NCBI GenBank assembly: GCA_910584595.1 | Contig: CAJUBQ010000012.1 | Coordinates: forward strand, 10,846 to 74,845 | Reading direction: 5' to 3' | From: an uncultured Eubacterium sp. | GTDB taxonomy: Bacteria; Bacillota; Clostridia; Lachnospirales; Lachnospiraceae | Length of the DNA stretch: 64,000 nucleotides | Part shown: one piece after another, positions 8,152-16,755 of the stretch | Numbering within the stretch: the stretch's first letter is position 1 | Layout of the letters: each line of letters starts with the position of its first letter | Program-made: the position numbers and the translations under genes | The notes under the pieces: generated by a model | The model's database searches: none | What the model was told of the DNA's origin: nothing | The model's input: only the letters and a program-made list of their open reading frames with translations

Positions 8152-9690
8152 TCAATGAAAACTATAACATTCTCCTGCAAGACTAATAATATCCCCTTTC
8201 TGCAGCATCCTTTTTTCTCTGTACTGCAGCAGCTCTCCATTCACATGTGTTCCATTTGTAGAATTTAAGTCTTCTAAAAACGTTCCTTCTTTATCCATCT
8301 CAACACTGGCATGCACTCTGCTGACCATTGGAAACGGGATATAAATATCGCTTTCCTCTTTGTTGCTTCCGATCAGCATCCTGCCTCGTATACAATGAAA
8401 ATCTCTGGAACGGTCAGCTCCCTGATAAACAAACTGATTTTGAATCTCTTCTGTCTCTGGCATCAGGCAAACAGTTGGATTACTGCACTGTATAACTTCT
8501 TCATCGCCGTCAAATACGGTATTTTCTTCTAAATATTCGGTTTTATCCGTATATATTTTTTTTCTGAGCATACGCTTTAATCTTTCTGCAGCCTGATTCC
8601 TCAATGACTCTTTTTGCCTTACTTTCGTTATTTGATCTGTTTTACGCATGAAACTATTCTCAGATTCTGATTTTAATTGTTGCTGTTCCGTTAACTTCGG
8701 ATTTAAATGAATATTTGAAGGAATGCTTGAAGGAACATTTGAAGGAATGTCTAAATGAGAATTTGAATGTAAATGCTGCTGAATACCATCCAAATCTGAA
8801 TTATTTTTGTATGGAAATTGCTCTTCTGATATTTGCTTTTCCTCTTTCTTTTTCTCTTTCTTATTCTTTTCAACAGATATTCGATATAATTCCTGTATAT
8901 GTTTTTTGTCTCCCAATACTTTGTGAAGCGCGGTCCGTTCTTCCACCACGCATTGATAAACGCCATATCCAAGCTGTACCGCCTGTTCGTCCTTATGATC
9001 TAATTTCTGTAATAGATACTCCATAAATGTTTTAAACTGCATACATATATTTATCTGATTTCCAGGCAAATAACAAAAATTCATACGTTCTGCATGATAA
9101 TCTGCAAACACATACTGAGGTTCCAGCAAAATATCATTTTCTGTCATCATAAAATCTTCTGTCTGTATACATGCTTGATCTAAAGAGTTTAAAATAGACT
9201 GTAACATCTCAAAATCCAATGTTTTATATTCCAGCAATTGTTCAAGCGACCGTTTTCCTGTAATATCATAACAGTACTGAAACTGCATACCCTGTTTTTG
9301 CTGCTCCATATTTAGAAAATAAGGTATTTCATTATATCGAAACATTTCTATACAATCCTGTTCATATATATTATTTCGTATATTTACACCATTTATTCCA
9401 TTAATGCACTGTTGCTCATTACTGCTATTTTTTTCATTTGTAGAATCCCACTTATTACTGCTATTTTTTCCATTAATAGAATCCCGCTTATTACTACAAT
9501 CCTTTTCGTATATAAAATCTTGTTTATTTATATATTTTTCCTGATTTATACAATTTTGTTCACTTACACAATCTTGTTTTCTTACACAATCTTGTTCACT
9601 TACACAATCTTGTTCACTTACACAATCTTGTTCTGGTATTAATATCAAACTGCTTTTGTTTAATTTTCTGATATATTTTGCTTTCAACAC
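8152..9690 (-). CDS. DUF6382/FHA-domain protein of the tad pilus operon, with a repeat insertion
   Basis: This 512-aa protein is the last gene of the tad operon. The C-terminal FHA domain (about 430-512; LIGSNKEESDI, SRVHASVE, LNSTNGTHVNG) binds phosphothreonine peptides. The N-terminal domain is of the DUF6382 type usual in Clostridia tad loci, but it is interrupted. The strand [15 protein letters not shown] (5-19) is separated from CIEMFRYNEIPYFLN (113-127) by about 93 residues of Asp/Cys/Asn/Ser/Gln-rich imperfect repeats (EQDCVS units). A second low-complexity stretch (SNVPSSIPSNI) lies near residue 320. The protein probably links phospho-signalling to pilus assembly. Three features are unusual: the Cys-containing repeats, their position inside a domain, and the nearly clean DNA repetition. 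The start ATG at 9690 fits the N-terminal strand of the family. Confidence 0.8.
   Translation of the reverse strand: MLKAKYIRKLNKSSLILIPEQDCVSEQDCVSEQDCVRKQDCVSEQNCINQEKYINKQDFIYEKDCSNKRDSINGKNSSNKWDSTNEKNSSNEQQCINGINGVNIRNNIYEQDCIEMFRYNEIPYFLNMEQQKQGMQFQYCYDITGKRSLEQLLEYKTLDFEMLQSILNSLDQACIQTEDFMMTENDILLEPQYVFADYHAERMNFCYLPGNQINICMQFKTFMEYLLQKLDHKDEQAVQLGYGVYQCVVEERTALHKVLGDKKHIQELYRISVEKNKKEKKKEEKQISEEQFPYKNNSDLDGIQQHLHSNSHLDIPSNVPSSIPSNIHLNPKLTEQQQLKSESENSFMRKTDQITKVRQKESLRNQAAERLKRMLRKKIYTDKTEYLEENTVFDGDEEVIQCSNPTVCLMPETEEIQNQFVYQGADRSRDFHCIRGRMLIGSNKEESDIYIPFPMVSRVHASVEMDKEGTFLEDLNSTNGTHVNGELLQYREKRMLQKGDIISLAGECYSFH
9352..9633. repeat. Intragenic tandem repeats in the FHA gene
   Basis: Four near-perfect 18-bp units (TTACACAATCTTGTTCAC on the plus strand) run from about 9560 to 9634. 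They are followed by degenerating copies and by 36-bp units built on TTACTGCTATTTTT and TAGAATCC down to about 9420. The period is a multiple of three, so length changes keep the frame. They encode residues 20-113 of the FHA protein. Confidence 0.9.
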
Positions 9691-9751
9691 TAAGATTCCC
9701 CTCTCTTAATATTAAACTCTTTCACGATACTTGAAACACACCTTAAATAAC

Positions 9752-9964
9752 TTATTTATAATTTTCAAACAAAGAATTTCTACGAACAATTTCTACCGGA
9801 TCCAATTTTATCAGTTCCTCATGTATTTCAATATTTGTTCGAGCTTCCTGGAATAGATCAAACCCTAAATTTATTCCTCCCACAATGATAAACAAAGTAA
9901 TTGGTATCAAAATAGAAGCTTCTACTGTGAAACTGGCTTTCCTTTTACACTTAATCACACCCAT
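9752..9964 (-). CDS. Small TadE-like pilus pseudopilin
   Basis: This 70-aa protein has a basic N-terminus (KCKRKASFTVEASILIP) followed by a single hydrophobic helix (about 17-36). The FTVEA(S/A) motif is the TadE/TadG-like signature seen at the same place in tad systems. It is probably a minor pseudopilin anchored in the membrane. Its ATG lies 1 base after the stop codon of the upstream prepilin peptidase gene, so translation is likely coupled. It is much shorter than the second TadE-like protein at 10445-11422. Confidence 0.75.
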   Translation of the reverse strand: MGVIKCKRKASFTVEASILIPITLFIIVGGINLGFDLFQEARTNIEIHEELIKLDPVEIVRRNSLFENYK

Positions 9965-9965
9965 T

Positions 9966-10403
9966 TTACACGCATCCTTTTAAATTATGGAATAAACTTT
10001 CACCTGCAAACGCCAATAACAGAAATGGGATAAAGGCAATCTCATATTTTCTGTTCTTTTTTCGAATGACCGATAGAAATACTGCATAGCCGCCAGATAG
10101 AAGCAACGCATATAAAAATATCCTGAATGTATCGGCCCCTCCAAGAAAAATACCTATAATCATCAGCAATAAACCATCACCTTCCCCAATACCTCCTTTT
10201 GTAATAAACGCCAATAACAGTACAAACAAACCGGTACTGACTGCCGGTACAATTTCAAACATGGAATGTGTTCCTTCCATAAACCAAAGAAAAACACCTT
10301 CCACTGCAAATACAAACAACCAAATCGTACCAATCCGTCTGCTCTTTAAATCCTCATAGCCACAAATCACTAAAATTGCCAGAACTGACAATTGCTGTAT
10401 CAT
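9966..10403 (-). CDS. A24-family prepilin peptidase (TadV/CpaA-like)
   Basis: This 145-aa, mostly hydrophobic protein has about five membrane helices. The two catalytic aspartates of the aspartic prepilin peptidases are visible: Asp in YEDLKSRRIG (residue 18) and Asp in the GxGD-type motif GGIGEGDG (near 76). It should cleave the Flp pilin leader and possibly the TadE pseudopilins on the cytoplasmic side. RBS AGGAGG precedes the ATG at 10403. This is the second prepilin peptidase in the same operon; the other is at 17753-18307. Confidence 0.85.
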   Translation of the reverse strand: MIQQLSVLAILVICGYEDLKSRRIGTIWLFVFAVEGVFLWFMEGTHSMFEIVPAVSTGLFVLLLAFITKGGIGEGDGLLLMIIGIFLGGADTFRIFLYALLLSGGYAVFLSVIRKKNRKYEIAFIPFLLLAFAGESLFHNLKGCV

Positions 10404-10444
10404 AAATTCCTCCTAAAATATCTGTCTAAGTTCTTTTTTTATAT

Positions 10445-11422
10445 CTATTTTCCACATTTACTGCACATTCTTTTCTCCGTAGCTTTTGATTTTCTTATCA
10501 TATAAATACTTCTTTTCAATCCGCCGCACGTTAAACTACTGTGATAACGATCGCCATAATCTGTAATGTATACCATTGTACAGTTTGGCGCTGAGCTTTC
10601 ACACCTTTCACATTTATAATATTTTCCTCCGTTTTTATTCCGACTGCTCCCTATCTGTTTATAATTTGTTGCCCGGATAGACAAATCAAGATAAGTACAA
10701 GTTCTGCTGGCATGATATACTGTTCCATGTTCTGTGTAATAAAGCCATGTATCCTCATTGTTCATGTCTTGTCCAATAACATAACCAATCCACTTTCTGC
10801 ACTTTACCTGCTGAACAATACGATATTGAATATTTCCAGGCAATGCTACCGGCAGCTTCATTTTATAAATTGCTTTTAATACTACATAATTTCCTGAAAA
10901 ATCTGACTGCATCAGACTAATTCCAGCTATGCCATTGCTAATATATTGTGTTGGACATTTTTGTTTTTTCAACTGCTTTTCAAATAGCGCTTTAGCCCGT
11001 ATCATTCCTAAAACAGTAGCTCCATCCCGCCGCGCATCCATACCGCTACTGCATTCTTCTCCATCTATTTGATCGCTTTTTACTGTTTCAGGTTCTTCAA
11101 GATCAACATTGTTTTTGGCCTGCCCGCTGTACTCTGCAGCAACTCTTCTGCCTGCATACTGTAAAGCTTGTGATACTCCGGTCTGCACCTGGAGAACCCG
11201 AAAAAAATAAAGAATAAATACCATAAAACATACAAAAAAAGGTATTACAACTGCTGCTTCTACTGTCAGCAAAGCTTTTACGCAGGTGCATCGGGCTGTC
11301 CCTCTGTTTTTTGTATCAGAATTTAAATGGTTCAAAACGTTTTTCACACTGATAGAGAGAGATTTTATAATATGTATATTTATATATCCGGATCCATTCT
11401 GTTTAACTTCGAGGGACAACAC
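10445..11422 (-). CDS. TadE-like pilus assembly protein with Cys-rich C-terminal domain
   Basis: This is a 325-aa protein. After an unusual roughly 45-residue basic leader comes CVKALLTVEAAVVIPFFVCF, the TadE-type motif and single membrane helix (about 48-72). The exported part ends in two related Cys/His modules: YHASRTC, then YKCERCESS, and YHSSLTCGGL, then MCSKCGK. Each looks like a His-Cys plus CxxC metal or disulfide site. The start is a GTG at 11422, supported by GGAAGGCAGG upstream. The long leader before the membrane helix is odd, but no better in-frame start exists. Confidence 0.75.
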   Translation of the reverse strand: MLSLEVKQNGSGYINIHIIKSLSISVKNVLNHLNSDTKNRGTARCTCVKALLTVEAAVVIPFFVCFMVFILYFFRVLQVQTGVSQALQYAGRRVAAEYSGQAKNNVDLEEPETVKSDQIDGEECSSGMDARRDGATVLGMIRAKALFEKQLKKQKCPTQYISNGIAGISLMQSDFSGNYVVLKAIYKMKLPVALPGNIQYRIVQQVKCRKWIGYVIGQDMNNEDTWLYYTEHGTVYHASRTCTYLDLSIRATNYKQIGSSRNKNGGKYYKCERCESSAPNCTMVYITDYGDRYHSSLTCGGLKRSIYMIRKSKATEKRMCSKCGK

Positions 11423-11463
11423 GATGCACCTGCCTTCCTTATTAATTTTTCAATATATCTAAA

Positions 11464-13053
11464 CTATCTGGCGCCTTCTTTTGGATGAATATAAGAAAAT
11501 TTATAAGCTTCCTCATAGTGATAGCCCTTTTCAGACAAACGGGCAATCGTTACAAACGTTAAAAAAATCTGTCTAGCATGATATTTATGAGTTGTCTCCA
11601 TAGCCGTAATCATACAGTCCAACTTCACTTGTTCGTAACCTTTATATAACCGTATATTTTTTTCCAACAAATTTGCAAAACGATTTCCTGTTTTTTTAAG
11701 ATTTTCGATAGCCAAAAATGTCTGTAAATAATCTTCATATTCAAATCCGCTTTGAACTTCTTTCGATTTTATCGCATTCTGAAAAGGAACAGAAGCCGCT
11801 TCTGTTAAACTTACCGTCCAGTTTTCTGCTGACTTTACCACTGCAACCTTTCCACCGGTAAATAATGTACGCAGCTCTGTAATACTTTCTGCATACGCCC
11901 ACGAAGCAAGAATCCCCATCTGAATTGCTTTCACTGCCGCTGGAATCTGTGCTACTGCTGCGATGGATGCCGCAACAGCAAATGCTTCTTCACACTTTAC
12001 TGTATCCGTCATTAAATATGCAAAATTAATTCCTTCCCTTATCAATAACAATCTGGATGCCATTTTTTTTAAATTATCTTCATCTGAATCTTTTCCAAAC
12101 AAAAGATATTCCTGTTCATATGCAAGTGCATGTGGCAATGAATCTTTATTGATAAAATTAGAAGTATATTTTTTCAAATACTGCAAAATCACAATTTTGT
12201 CCATCATGCCAGAAGAACCAGAGCTATCATAATTTCCTGCATTTAACGTACGTTTCTCAATTCCATCTTCCTTTGATATCTGCTTAGATGAAACTCCCAC
12301 TTCACTTGAAAGAATCTGTGATAATAAAGGCGAACCTTTAGCATTTTTTATTTCTTCCATAGGATTTTCGACTTCCGGTCCTATCCTGCTATCTGTATTT
12401 CGTTCTGCTTCCAGATCCGCTTTCTGACTTAATATTGCCTGCCCTTTGCTTTTTACATTTGATCTTAACAGCAGCTTTCTGTTTGCAGTTTCCTGCTCTG
12501 CTTCTTTTGCCTGCTCAATTGTTTCAAGCGCACCGTCAAGATATTGATCTGCTTTCTCTCCCTGCTTTCCTGATTGCTGCACATCCGTTATTTTTTTATA
12601 TACATCCTCTGCCAGATCAGCAGCAAATTCTTTTTTCATAAACTGTGATATTTGTTTGAGCAAAGGTTCTGCATTCTGATCTGTTGCAAGTTCATAACGT
12701 ACAACGCTGCTTTCAGTCACATTCATTTGCAGAAAATTACTGTACCTTCCAAAACCAACCACTGTCGGGTTCAGATTTTCCTGTCCTAATTCCTGCATTT
12801 TTTGGTTCACTTTTGACAAAAGCAGCTGTCCGCTATCATAACTGCTGTCAAACATCAGCAAATGATAATTCTGCCAGGCAGGGACTTGATATTCAGCAAA
12901 TACTGACTCTGTAACACTTTGACTATTTAGTACAGCCATCATCCTAAGCATCATAAATCGAGACCCCTCCAAAAGCGCAAACAACAAAGATGCGACAACC
13001 ATAAGCATCAAACTCATAAATATGGTAATGCTCCCCGTTCTCCTAAGCTTCAT
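11464..13053 (-). CDS. DUF5702-type tad operon membrane protein
   Basis: The 529-aa protein begins MKLRRTGSITIFMSLMLM, a type IV-like leader with one N-terminal membrane helix, followed by a large predicted extracytoplasmic region. This architecture and operon position match the DUF5702 family that accompanies TadE/TadF in Clostridia. The middle part (about 150-290) is charged and helical. A hydrophobic patch near residue 360-380 (VAASIAAVAQIPAAVKAI) may associate with the membrane. The role is probably as a structural or assembly pseudopilin-like component. This is inferred from context. Confidence 0.72.
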   Translation of the reverse strand: MKLRRTGSITIFMSLMLMVVASLLFALLEGSRFMMLRMMAVLNSQSVTESVFAEYQVPAWQNYHLLMFDSSYDSGQLLLSKVNQKMQELGQENLNPTVVGFGRYSNFLQMNVTESSVVRYELATDQNAEPLLKQISQFMKKEFAADLAEDVYKKITDVQQSGKQGEKADQYLDGALETIEQAKEAEQETANRKLLLRSNVKSKGQAILSQKADLEAERNTDSRIGPEVENPMEEIKNAKGSPLLSQILSSEVGVSSKQISKEDGIEKRTLNAGNYDSSGSSGMMDKIVILQYLKKYTSNFINKDSLPHALAYEQEYLLFGKDSDEDNLKKMASRLLLIREGINFAYLMTDTVKCEEAFAVAASIAAVAQIPAAVKAIQMGILASWAYAESITELRTLFTGGKVAVVKSAENWTVSLTEAASVPFQNAIKSKEVQSGFEYEDYLQTFLAIENLKKTGNRFANLLEKNIRLYKGYEQVKLDCMITAMETTHKYHARQIFLTFVTIARLSEKGYHYEEAYKFSYIHPKEGAR

Positions 13054-13068
13054 CTTAATCCATCATCC

Positions 13069-13248
13069 TTAATCTATAGTCGAAACATCCGTTGCACCTT
13101 TTGTTATCGTATCAAAAATTTCTTTTACCAATTTCCGCAGGCTGTCTTTAAAAATTAATACCAAACCGATTAAGACTACCAGTATTAATATTAACTCCAC
13201 AACACCGATTCCATCTTCCTCTTCCAAAAATTGAATAAAATTTTCCAT
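13069..13248 (-). CDS. Flp-family type IVb pilin
   Basis: The product is 59 aa, reading MENFIQFLEEEDGIGVVELI at the start. The Glu-rich N-terminus, the Gly-Ile-Gly before the cleavage region, the Glu at position +5 and the following hydrophobic helix (LILILVVLIGLVLIF, about 20-33) match the Flp pilin N-terminus. A short charged tail ends in DVSTID. It should be the main pilus subunit. It sits 15 bases upstream of the DUF5702 gene and downstream of tadC, the expected place. A GG-poor but acceptable RBS (AAGGAAAAGG) precedes the ATG. Confidence 0.82.
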   Translation of the reverse strand: MENFIQFLEEEDGIGVVELILILVVLIGLVLIFKDSLRKLVKEIFDTITKGATDVSTID

Positions 13249-13290
13249 ATACTTACCTTTTCCTTTCTTTCCTTAATATATTTCTATGAT

Positions 13291-14592
13291 CTACAATTGA
13301 AATGTTAAAAATGCCGGAACTAAAATGATTACCATTACAATACAAAGCATTAACATCATTGGAAACAAAATCTTTGTCCCTGCTTCCTCCCCTGTTTTTT
13401 TTGCAAGATTTTTACGAAGAACGAATGCATCTGCCACTTCCTTTTCCAGACTTTGCCGTAATCCCGCCGAACCTTTCCGCAAATTTTGTATTATCAGCAT
13501 CGCCAATTTTCGATACTGCGGTGTACCGCAGCGTTCGCCAAATTGTTCATATACTTTTAACTCACCAACTCCATCCTGCATTTCCCGATAAGACAGCAAC
13601 ATCTGTTCGTACACCTCTTCTGATTCTGTCGGATGGAATTCCAATTTATGCTGATAATTTAAAACAATTCTTTCCCATGCCGCACTTAATGTCATACCTG
13701 CGCCTAGCAGCAAGGATATTTTGCTAACCATATCGGGATATTGTTTTAAAAGCTTTTCTTTCCGATCCTGCTCCTTTCTCTGTTCTTTTATACCCTCCTG
13801 TATATAAATGACTGCGGCCGCGACAAATCCTAATAACAAAATAATCCTGTAAGTATGTTCTTCCTTCTGGGACCATTGCAACCGGATTCCTCCGATCTGA
13901 TGTGGAAGCCTTAAATAATTTTCATTTTTACTGAATTCCTGCTCTTGTTCAAAATAATTTTGCAAATCTGCCAACAGCTGTTCTACACGGGACAATTTTT
14001 TTGGATAAACAAAACATCCAAAAGAATGTTCTCGTACTTCGTCAAAATAAGTCATTGTCAGGGATACCATGACAAGAATTCCTGTATCATCTGCTTCTTC
14101 CACCCATAATTCTCCATCCGTATCAATGATATTCTCAGGATTGAACTGCCATTTTGCATGTATCTGTCCATCCTGAAGACTTTTGGGAAGTACTACTGCA
14201 CGATCTACACAATCTAATGATAAATTATCACCTACAAATTGTCGTTCCGCCTCATCTGCGGCATCCGCAAATAACTGTTCCAGCTCTTCTCCCTGCAGTC
14301 TTTGTGCCTCCAGTTCCAATACATATTGATAATCTTTGAGAATTCCATTTGCATTCAACTGTAATTCCTGACTTTCCGTATCCTCGCCAGCTTTGTTACG
14401 CAATAACCTTCCATCCTGCTGTAAACGTTGACCATTGCTTTCCGTTATACAAAGAATAAAACCCAAACAGCCAGTCAGCACAAGTACTTTTACCGCATCT
14501 TTTTTATTCTTTTGCTGTTTCTTTAAACAGAACCAAAGTAAAACCAACAAACTGGCCGTTGTGTATACCACACATACAATTTTTCCTGTCAT
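13291..14592 (-). CDS. tadC: TadC-like type II secretion F-family protein with long N-terminal domain
   Basis: About 433 aa starting at the ATG at 14592, which has GGGGGAAATA just before it; an ATG 33 bases further upstream lacks an RBS. An N-terminal helix pair (about 1-50) is followed by a soluble segment (about 60-240) not usual for TadC and not recognised. A membrane helix near 255 follows, then the T2SSF/GspF domain (LLLGAGMTLSAAWERIV near 310; GSAGLRQSLEKEV near 375; C-terminal helix LFPMMLMLCIVMVIILVP). It forms, with TadB, the inner-membrane platform of the pilus machine. The extra N-terminal domain is a notable feature. Confidence 0.8.
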   Translation of the reverse strand: MTGKIVCVVYTTASLLVLLWFCLKKQQKNKKDAVKVLVLTGCLGFILCITESNGQRLQQDGRLLRNKAGEDTESQELQLNANGILKDYQYVLELEAQRLQGEELEQLFADAADEAERQFVGDNLSLDCVDRAVVLPKSLQDGQIHAKWQFNPENIIDTDGELWVEEADDTGILVMVSLTMTYFDEVREHSFGCFVYPKKLSRVEQLLADLQNYFEQEQEFSKNENYLRLPHQIGGIRLQWSQKEEHTYRIILLLGFVAAAVIYIQEGIKEQRKEQDRKEKLLKQYPDMVSKISLLLGAGMTLSAAWERIVLNYQHKLEFHPTESEEVYEQMLLSYREMQDGVGELKVYEQFGERCGTPQYRKLAMLIIQNLRKGSAGLRQSLEKEVADAFVLRKNLAKKTGEEAGTKILFPMMLMLCIVMVIILVPAFLTFQL

Positions 14593-14660
14593 TATTTCCC
14601 CCTGATCGGTTATCATTCCAAACATTCATTAAACTATTATGTATATTTGCTGCCACTCAT

Positions 14661-15503
14661 CTATATTTGTATTGACATAATTTTCTCGGACAGCAAATAT
14701 GCTCCAATATATACAGCAAGACAAATCGTCATTATCATTACTCCAAGCGTATTATGATATAATCCGTCCAAATACCCTCCAAAACTAAAATCAATATACA
14801 CTAATATAAATAATGGCATTAAATTCATCAGTTTTTGCTCCATTTTCTTCCCGGATATTTCTGTCTGAATTGCTTCTAACAAATCATTTTTTTCCGATAT
14901 CCTGGCTGCAGTTATATGAATAATTTGAATAAAATCGCCTCCACTGCGTTTTGCAAATACAAATACCTCGCAAAAGCTACGTACATCTTCCAAACCACTG
15001 CGGTTTGCAAAATCATATAACAACTCCTCTAAAGGAATATTTAGCGACAGGCAGCTATTGATACAGCGTAGCTCTTCTGTCATTAAACTATGTTCTCCAT
15101 ATTGCATATACATTTGCGCATATGCGTCCCGAAATGCATTTTCAATGGAATATCCTGCCGCCAAAGATGATGCTACACACAAAATGCTGTCTTTAAATTC
15201 TCTGCATAAAACTTCCTGACGCTTACAAATCATCCGTTTTTTTACACGTTTTGCATATAGCGGATAAAACATTAAAAATACTGCAAATACAATCCAGGAA
15301 CGGTAAAACAAATATGCAAATCCCCCGCTTATTAAAACAAACTCCGCAATCATTCGTATCTGTTCCTTCCATGAAAAATGATATTGCTGATAGTTCATTT
15401 TGCATTGTTCCTGATTTTTTTCAGATACATTTTTATTTTTTTTCAGCACAGACCTGCTTCTTTTAGTTTTGCTGTATTTTGAAGCATTCCTGTTTTTATC
15501 CAT
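14661..15503 (-). CDS. tadB: TadB-like inner-membrane platform protein
   Basis: This is a 280-aa type II secretion F-domain protein. A very basic 40-residue N-terminus (KTKRSRSVLKKNKN) precedes two helices (about 50-85). The F-domain follows (LAAGYSIENAFRDA near 113, LEELLYDFANRSG near 160, VFAKRSGGDFIQI near 182) with a C-terminal helix pair. With TadC it should form the membrane platform driven by TadA. Its start at 15503 overlaps the tadA 3' end by 61 bases. GAAGGGAAGG about 10 bases upstream supports this start over the internal Met36, which lacks an RBS. Confidence 0.85.
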   Translation of the reverse strand: MDKNRNASKYSKTKRSRSVLKKNKNVSEKNQEQCKMNYQQYHFSWKEQIRMIAEFVLISGGFAYLFYRSWIVFAVFLMFYPLYAKRVKKRMICKRQEVLCREFKDSILCVASSLAAGYSIENAFRDAYAQMYMQYGEHSLMTEELRCINSCLSLNIPLEELLYDFANRSGLEDVRSFCEVFVFAKRSGGDFIQIIHITAARISEKNDLLEAIQTEISGKKMEQKLMNLMPLFILVYIDFSFGGYLDGLYHNTLGVMIMTICLAVYIGAYLLSEKIMSIQI

Positions 15504-16657
15504 TTTCCGGTTACCTTCCCTTCAAGATTCTCATTTTTTGTTTCTGTAAATTGGTAAATAGAATGTAACTGAATTTCTCCGTCTTTCATTCCATCTATTT
15601 CATCCACTTGCAGTACCTTTCTGGAACAGTCTCTAAGCCTTCCAAGATGAACCAAAATCTGAATCCCGGATGCAATCTGCCCGCGGATGGCAGACAGAGG
15701 CAGATCCATTCCCATCAACACCATCGTTTCCAGACGATTTAGCATATCCCTGCTGGAATTGGCATGTCCGGTACTAATACTTCCATCATGTCCGGTATTC
15801 ATAGCCTGCAGCATATCCAATGCCTCTGCCCCTCTGCACTCTCCAACTATAATCCTATTCGGTCTCATACGAAGCGATGTCCGTATCAAATCCCGAATCG
15901 TAATTTCCCGAACACCTTCTATATTTGCAGTTCTTGTCTCCAATCGAATCAAATTGGGAATTTCCTGTATCTGCAGCTCCGCCGAGTCCTCAATTGTAAT
16001 AATTCGTTCTTCAGATGGTATAAATTCAGACAATGCGTTCAAAAACGTCGTCTTTCCTGCTCCGGTTCCACCGGATATAAACATATTATATCCGGCTTGC
16101 ACAAGCTGCTTTAAAAATCCAGCCACTTCTTCCGAGACAGCTCCAAGCTGTATCAGCTGTTTCATGCGTATCGGCTGTTCCGGAAACTTTCGGATTGTTA
16201 CTGCAGATCCATCCAACGCAATGGGAGCCAGTACAATATTTACACGAGAACCATCTTTTAACCTGGTATCAACAATTGGATTTGCTTCATTGACAATCTT
16301 ATTTCCTGCTGCTACAATCTGCTGAATGACATCTTCCAGCTTTTCTCTGGAATAAAAATGCCTGTCCCACTTTCGAACATGTCCATCCTTTTCAAAAAAG
16401 ATAGAATCCGCACCATTTACCATAATCTCTGTCACATTTGGATCATCCATCAATTCCTGCAATGCATCCAGCTTTCTTAGAGAATGATAGATTTCTTTTT
16501 GAAATTGTTCCCTCTGCTTCAATGATAATCCCTGATCTCTGCTGTAACTGCCAACTTCTTTGAAAATTAATTGTTCTAATTCTTCATCTCCTGTTTCTCT
16601 TGTCAAATCTAATTTTGTTAAAATCTGCTGCCGAAGCTGTACCATTTCCTGTGTCAT
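15443..16657 (-). CDS. tadA: TadA/CpaF-family secretion ATPase
   Basis: This 404-aa hexameric motor ATPase powers Flp pilus assembly from the cytoplasm. Walker A GGTGAGKT is near residue 210, the Asp box IITIEDSAELQI near 235, the arginine-rich RLETRTANIEG near 253, the Walker B region IIVGECRGAEALDMLQA near 285 and the His box STGHANS near 305. Length is typical for CpaF. Its ATG overlaps the stop of an upstream mini-ORF (16654-16755) as ATGA, so its translation is likely coupled to it. The start has AGGAAAG 6-8 bases upstream. Confidence 0.95.
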   Translation of the reverse strand: MTQEMVQLRQQILTKLDLTRETGDEELEQLIFKEVGSYSRDQGLSLKQREQFQKEIYHSLRKLDALQELMDDPNVTEIMVNGADSIFFEKDGHVRKWDRHFYSREKLEDVIQQIVAAGNKIVNEANPIVDTRLKDGSRVNIVLAPIALDGSAVTIRKFPEQPIRMKQLIQLGAVSEEVAGFLKQLVQAGYNMFISGGTGAGKTTFLNALSEFIPSEERIITIEDSAELQIQEIPNLIRLETRTANIEGVREITIRDLIRTSLRMRPNRIIVGECRGAEALDMLQAMNTGHDGSISTGHANSSRDMLNRLETMVLMGMDLPLSAIRGQIASGIQILVHLGRLRDCSRKVLQVDEIDGMKDGEIQLHSIYQFTETKNENLEGKVTGKWIKTGMLQNTAKLKEAGLC

Positions 16658-16755
16658 ACAATGCTTTCCTCATGAACATACCTTCTATTCATTTGCAGCT
16701 TCTTATATAAATATTTCATTTTCTTAATGATAAATTTCCGTTTTTTATTACTCAT
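16654..16755 (-). CDS. 33-aa basic mini-protein overlapping tadZ and tadA
   Basis: This short ORF begins MSNKKRKFIIKKMKYLYKKL and ends HEESIV, with 11 Lys/Arg in 33 residues. A strong GGAGGAG lies 7 bases before its ATG. Its start overlaps the tadZ stop by 8 bases (ATGAGTAA). Its stop overlaps the tadA start by 4 bases (ATGA). Both couplings are hallmarks of genuine operon reading frames. The product may be a real small protein, for instance a membrane- or nucleic-acid-binding peptide, or a translational coupler for tadA. I recognise no homologue. Confidence 0.6.
   Translation of the reverse strand: MSNKKRKFIIKKMKYLYKKLQMNRRYVHEESIV

Noticed and set aside
9352..9633. CRISPR-like array
   Set aside because: Units of 18-36 bp without distinct spacers, in frame within a gene. 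These are tandem repeats.
9412..9642. Plus-strand frame of 76 codons opposite the FHA repeats
   Set aside because: Ile/Leu/Thr repeat pattern is only the complement of the intragenic repeat. No start signal.
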